Assembly: GCA_036346255.1 (NCBI GenBank)
Contig: CM070638.1
Span: 43,990,191 to 44,054,190, forward strand
Direction: 5' to 3'
Length of the DNA: 64,000 bases
Source: Ampelocalamus luodianensis
Taxonomy: Eukaryota > Streptophyta > Magnoliopsida > Poales > Poaceae
Part shown: positions 59,501 to 64,000 of the stretch, piece after piece
Position numbering within the stretch: position 1 is the stretch's first letter
Layout of the letters: each line of letters begins with the position of its first letter
Position numbers and translations under genes: made by a program
Notes under the pieces: model-generated
Seen by the model: only the letters and a program-made list of their open reading frames with translations
The model's database searches: none
Told to the model about the DNA's origin: nothing

Positions 59501-60887
59501 AAGCCCCAACATACTTCCACACGCGGTGTATGGGCGTTATTTGGTTAAGTAAAAGGTTGATGCTATTGAGTTGGAAACAGGTGAGTAAAGACATGCGTAT
59601 TGATCTTATATGGCATAGATGCTTAGGTCTTCAGGATGTGTCTTATGCCATGTGAGTTCTTATATCAGTATCAGATGTTCTTAGTAGAGTGAGGGCGTAT
59701 ATGTGTTCTAGCGCATGTATGTACCTTAAGGGTTCCGATTGCGATCTAGTATGTGTAGCGAACACAATCTGTATTTCTTTTTATTGGGTCGACATTTCCG
59801 GCGCAACATGTGTGCCCCGGTTAAGGAGATGCTATCAGTCGTTGTTTAAGCGGGATTAGTTCACACATGGGTTATCCAACTCAATAGTGCCAACTTGTTG
59901 AAAAATACCAAATCTTAGTTTACCCGGCCGGCATACCAAAGGTTGTGTGCTATTATTCCGGAGGCTTACGGGCTAACTAAGTCGTGTGGGTAAATATGTA
60001 TACCCCTGCAGGGTTAAAACTATTCGAATAGCCGTGTCCGCGGTCATGGACGACACTTGAGTTGATGTCACCTGTATAGATTTTGATTTAAACTAATGTT
60101 TGGGTTCTGGTTTGGCATGAGGGAATTCATGCAATGTTTTAGTGGGTGGTGAACAACCACTCCAATGATGTTACTATTTATATTTACATTTCATTTACTT
60201 ACTGTTTTAGTCCAATTTGATTTACTAAATTGCTTTATTAAAACTTAGCAATTGTAGATTAAGATGTATTGCTTTATGCAAAATTGAACCATTACACATT
60301 CCTGTTGTAACCTTAAGCATATACAAATTCTAATCCTTTGAATAGGTTCTATTAAACACTTTCTTTTAGTAGTTTATGTAAGTCTTGCGAGTACCTTCTG
60401 TACTCAGGTGCTTTCACCATTTGTTGCAGGTGAGGATGGTTATCTGTATGAGATGCCCGTTAGCGTCGATCAGGGTGACGCTAACGAGTGAAGCTATTTC
60501 TTTCCTCCACGCAATAGCCTGCGGGTGATGGGGCCATTGGTGGCTTTTGTGTTTAAACTTGTGCTTCCGCTGTTAAACTTTGTTAGTGACCCTGAGTCAC
60601 TTGATATTGTAGTACTAAACCGAATTGTAACCTTCTGTTTAATTATGTAAATGTATACCTTGTACGTGTATGATGCAATGTTGTTTAAGGATATATGTGC
60701 AATGGTCACTGATCCTGGGAACCATTGTAAGATATATATCCGGGAATCTGAATATTGGATTTGTTACTTGTTAAATTTATACTTCTAGCATGATCTTTAA
60801 TGAGGGAATCGAACTGTTCCTTAATTAAGAATTATGCTACAGTATAATTTTAATTCGGCACATTTCTAATATTCCGGAGTCCTCACA
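56599..60887 (+). mobile_element. Element D: probable 4.29-kb solo LTR
   Basis: Starts TGTAACAGCTCC, ends CTCACA, flanked by GGGAG on both sides (56594-56598, 60888-60892). No coding frames, no internal LTR pair and no primer site. It has LTR organisation: degenerate CCGTTGGAT-type U3 modules (57190-57880), TATATAAA at 58093-58100, and blocks shared with the E LTR ('cgtgtccgcggtcatggac' near 60030). The 5' start also resembles E (TGTAACAGC). It most likely arose by LTR-LTR recombination. It is long for an LTR, so a deleted interior cannot be excluded. Confidence 0.75.
58093..58100 (+). promoter_or_regulatory. TATA box in element D
   Basis: TATATAAA in 'ccctatataaaccctagc', downstream of the U3 motif run. 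Confidence 0.55.
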
Positions 60888-61152
60888 GGGAGGGAGCGGC
60901 ACCAGGAGGCGGCGATACCAGGAGGAGGCGGCGCCAGAGAGGGAGGGAGTGGCACCAGGAGGTGGCGGCACCAGGAGGAGGCGGGCTGAGCGGCGGCGGC
61001 TGAACCGAACGGTGAAAAGGAGAGAGAGAGAGGATGAAGGATGTATGGTATGGATGAAGGATGTATAGTGTTATGTATTTGTATCATTATTTGCACTTGT
61101 ATTTAGTGTTGCATACATCTAAAAGCATGAACGGACAGCTCAGATGTGTTGA
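60888..61152. other. MULE-like cargo, right of D
   Basis: Continues the 'ggcggcaccaggaggaggcgg' minisatellite to about 61010, then a (gagaga) run and AT-rich sequence with a repeated 'atgaaggatgtat' (61033, 61052). No gene recognised. Confidence 0.5.
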
Positions 61153-61303
61153 TCATATAAAACCACCTATTCAAACCAGTCCGGAGGGTGTATTGACCGG
61201 TTTTCGCAAATTTAGGGGGTAAAATAACCGATTTTGTAGTTCATGGGTAAATCAGACTTTTCTAATAGTTCGAGGGAGTCAACCGGACTTTTTCCTACTT
61301 ATA

Positions 61304-62798
61304 TATTAGACTAAAAAATCAGTAGTTTTGCCCTTTAGTTCATCATTTTTAAGTTTAAAATTTAATTTTTCCATGTTGAATCTTGACTTTTGGTCGAGCT
61401 CCGCATCTGAGCATTAGCCAAAAGGTGTTTCGAAGTTTATGCGTACAAAGAATCATTTACGCACGGGCCATTTCGTCGGAGAACAAGTGGGATGCTCGGA
61501 TCGTTGATCGATCGGACGGTGAAGAATCGTTCAAAGGCGTGCGAAGGTACCGTGGCAGCGCGGATCGCCGTTTGTGCCGGTCGGGGTCAGGACAGTACCG
61601 AACAGGCTTTGGTCGTCGTAGCATCAAGTGGGACCCACCCTGTGTACACTCTTTTCCCACCACGCCCGCCACGTGGTGTCTCATGTGAGGTCGCCGAGTG
61701 TAATTAATGCGTGTCGGTCGCAATTTGGTGGCTCCATCCACTGCACTGCAGTTCCTAGCTAAACCATACGAGCGAGTGAAGGGTCGAAAGCTCCAGTGAT
61801 GCAGTCCGAAACAGTTGGGCAAAGTTTGACACCACATTTAATAATTTGGAATTTTTTCAATATAAGAAATAGAATCATAGGGTGGAATTTTTTTTCCACA
61901 TATTCTCGTGGAGATTGAACAGCTTATTGTGAAATTCCTGCTATTCGAATGGGCCAATTCCAAAGAAATATGGACTGTTTTGGCCCTGTAATGCAAATTA
62001 ATTCCTAAACTAGTCCTCTTAGCGTCAAAATTTCAGTTTTAGCCCCATCCTAGTACCTGCTGCCGTCGGGGACGGCAGCAACCGAGTTCATGCCGTGCCA
62101 ATTGGCAGCATGTAGGTGCCGCTTGTGCCACTGGCAACACCCAACATGTCATTGAGCCAAACCAGCATGAAGTGCTGGCCGCCCACTACTGCAAAGACGT
62201 TGCCAAGCCCACGATCTTGCGCTAAGAAAAGAAAAAAGTTTAGGGGTTAGCAGATTGGGAAAAAATTAGGGAAAATAAAGGAAAAAATAGAGAAGAAACA
62301 AGAAAAAAAACAAAAAATTGTTAAAAAAGATTGAATTTAATAGAAGTTTATTTTAGTCATTTAAATTATTTATAATTTTCAAAAAATTTCAATTAAGCTC
62401 TAATTTATACGCTAAAATAGAAATGGTTTATTTTAATTTTTTGAAGCTTTCAAAAGACTCTGGAAAAGAGAAAACTGAAGAGAAATAATATCTTGATTGC
62501 TGCGGTTGCTGATCACATTACTTCTGGTTTTTTTTACATAATTTATTGTATGATGTTTTTTTTTTGGAAAATAAAAGTGTAGCAACAACGTTGGTTGGTC
62601 TGTTTGTTATTTTTGTAGAATATCAAGGGCAGAAAAATTGTCAGACTCGCAATAACATTTTGTGATCGTTGTATATTGTTGTAGTGCGCTAAATTTCTGA
62701 GAACTTTTAAGAGGACGATTAAGATAGTAATGAGTCGTAAGTAGGAAGGTAAGTGATATTACGATGCGCCTGTTAAAAATGACGGAGTTAAAGCATAT
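61304..62798. other. Unassigned region
   Basis: 61380-61835 is moderately GC-rich, with a G-box-like gccacgtggt near 61669 and no convincing frame. 61860-62800 is AT-rich, with 'tgccgtcggggacggcagca' (an inverted repeat, near 62061). No protein or RNA gene recognised on either strand; the missing N-terminal exons of the pyruvate kinase were looked for and not found. Confidence 0.4.
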
Positions 62799-62875
62799 TA
62801 CTTTATGGAGCTTCTACAAAATGCAATTAAAGGGGTTGAGAACGCTCGTTGTGATTATGAAGATGGCCTAAAATA
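62799..62875 (+). repeat. Direct repeat, copy 1 (~77 bp)
   Basis: Matches 63167-63242 with about a dozen differences (tactttatgg(a)gctt ... attatgaagatggcctaaaa). Confidence 0.75.
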
Positions 62876-63166
62876 GTAGATTGAAATGTTGGGGGCCAGA
62901 AATGTTGTGGTTCCATACTCTATATGCACTGCACAATTTTCTTGAGTCATTTCAATTAGGGTTTGCCGAAATGGAAAAAAGTAGGGTTTCCAGTTTGGGT
63001 TAGCGTTGATAGGAATACGAATTTTTCTTCAGTCATTTAAATTAGGGTTTCAAGAGGCACTGATATTTGTAAAAAAACATTCATTAAGTAATATGGGCAC
63101 TGAGGTTTGTAAATTAGGTTTTATAAATGCGAACGTATATGCGTATATAGGCGACGATCGATGAAG

Positions 63167-63242
63167 TACTTTATGAAGCTTATACAGAATATGATTGAAG
63201 GGGTTGTGAACGCCCATTGTCATTATGAAGATACCCTAAAAC
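63167..63242 (+). repeat. Direct repeat, copy 2 (~77 bp)
   Basis: Diverged copy of 62799-62875, 368 bp downstream. A 'tcattt(c/a)aattagggttt' motif between them is also duplicated (62947, 63034). Confidence 0.75.
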
Positions 63243-63599
63243 ATGGACGATTCGATGTCGGTGCGAATGGTTGTTTCTGGGATTCCACTAGAAGATGCAT
63301 ACTTGCAATATATGCTTTGATGGCTTAGCGGAGACACGGAACCAAAACTACATTAGAGTCCACGAACAGAAGCACGTTACACGTAGTGACATGGCATGAT
63401 GGTTCGGCTAATTGCTTTAGTCATCCTCGCTACTACTACGGTACACTGCGACACAAGCATCCGGACCATATAAGTATGCATGCCTTTAGGGGATAGTAAT
63501 GGGGGGTCGGACGGCGGACTACTACGTAATGACCTGACCTACTGCGAGGACCGGGGCCATTTTTTCTTCCTTGCTAGCTCGGCGTTGAACTCCTCGCCG

Positions 63600-64000
63600 G
63601 CCTTCCCCTTCCCCTTGTCGCGGGAGTGTCCACGTCGGGCTAGTATATCGAAGTCGTCCATATCCTGCGATTCGTTGATGTAAGTGCACCGTATAGTGAA
63701 AATCGTAAGAAGGATGTAAATTCTTCATAACTGACATCGTCAATACGGATTACGCCCGGGCGACGGATCTGTTGTGGCGGCCGGCTTACCGCATGAGCCT
63801 TTCCCTTGCCCTTGCCGGGACTATCCACGTCGCGGGTGGTATGTCGAAGTCGTCCATGTCCTGCGATTCCATGATGTAAGTGCATCATATAGTGAAAATT
63901 GTAAGAATGATGTAAATTCTTCATAACTCACGTCGTGGATACGGATTACGCCCGGGCGTCCGAATACACTGTGGCGGCTGGGTTGAGCCGCATGAGCCTT
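63600..64000 (-). repeat. ~196-bp tandem repeat, continuing past window edge
   Basis: Units begin at 63650 and 63846 (gaagtcgtccat...), and 'gcatgagcct' recurs at 63791 and 63990. On the minus strand the most conserved part encodes ESQDMDDFDI followed by a Lys/Arg/Gly-rich stretch, preceded by TCGCAG that could be a splice acceptor. This would suit duplicated exons of an unidentified gene on the minus strand. Frames shift between copies. Confidence 0.55.

Larger units (their letters stand above)
55817..61295. mobile_element. MULE-like element with ~145-bp terminal inverted repeats
   Basis: Ends 55817-55962 and 61153-61295 are imperfect inverted copies (GAGAAAAAAGTCCGGTTTAC on the left; the right reads GGAAAAAGTCCGGTTGAC on the other strand). 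Both sides carry tacttata (55809-55816, 61296-61303), 8 bases of what may be a 9-bp Mutator-type duplication. No transposase is present; the interior is GC-rich cargo plus LTR insertion D. Without D the element would be ~1.19 kb. The size and long repeats fit a non-autonomous or Pack-MULE element. Confidence 0.8.

Noticed and set aside
62060..62220. Possible small gene with GC-rich 'ggcagcat' sequence
   Set aside because: No open frame of useful length and no recognisable motif; only a local inverted repeat is supported.

Overview
This window is nuclear DNA of a flowering plant, most likely a grass close to rice (inference from Stowaway-type MITEs, MULE-type terminal repeats, L1-type LINEs with plant-specific domains and chromodomain Ty3/gypsy elements). 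No intact host gene is present. Host material is a broken Hsp70 fragment at the left edge, twelve exons of a decayed cytosolic pyruvate kinase gene on the minus strand (423-11867), and possibly captured or duplicated gene pieces near 56 kb and 63.6-64 kb. Everything else recognisable is transposable elements.

Layout: (1) 1-11867: the pyruvate kinase pseudogene. One intron holds a 7.07-kb L1-type LINE (2160-9227) with a perfect 15-bp target duplication; others hold a Stowaway MITE and a second MITE-like element. (2) 12075-55580: a 'Russian-doll' retrotransposon nest. Outer Ty3 element A (+) is cut by element B (-, 14379-54584, Tat-like, target duplication cgtct). B's gag is cut by truncated chromovirus E (+), whose ~3.5-kb LTR holds F (+, 21433-30596, target duplication gctgt) and truncated H (-). 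B's upstream LTR is cut by C (-, 36062-54438, target duplication gatct), whose second LTR is cut by chromovirus G (-, 42586-52796). The G/C boundary is a microhomology deletion. (3) 55817-61295: a MULE-like element with ~145-bp terminal inverted repeats, carrying GC-rich cargo and split by D, a 4.29-kb probable solo LTR (target duplication gggag). (4) 61304-64000: mostly unassigned, with local direct and tandem repeats.

F and C are two members, in opposite orientation, of one nearly non-coding (LARD-like) family with ~2.4-2.6-kb LTRs and ~3.9-kb interiors; G looks like a coding relative. The LTRs of F, C and G share a striking feature: at roughly the same distance from the LTR start there is a run of consecutive short inverted repeats (predicted hairpins). 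Several stems differ completely in sequence between families yet still pair. One deletion breakpoint lies at the apex of such a hairpin. Many differences between paired LTRs are one- or two-base indels in CCG/CAG/CTG contexts, so part of the apparent decay may be sequencing error in methylated DNA.
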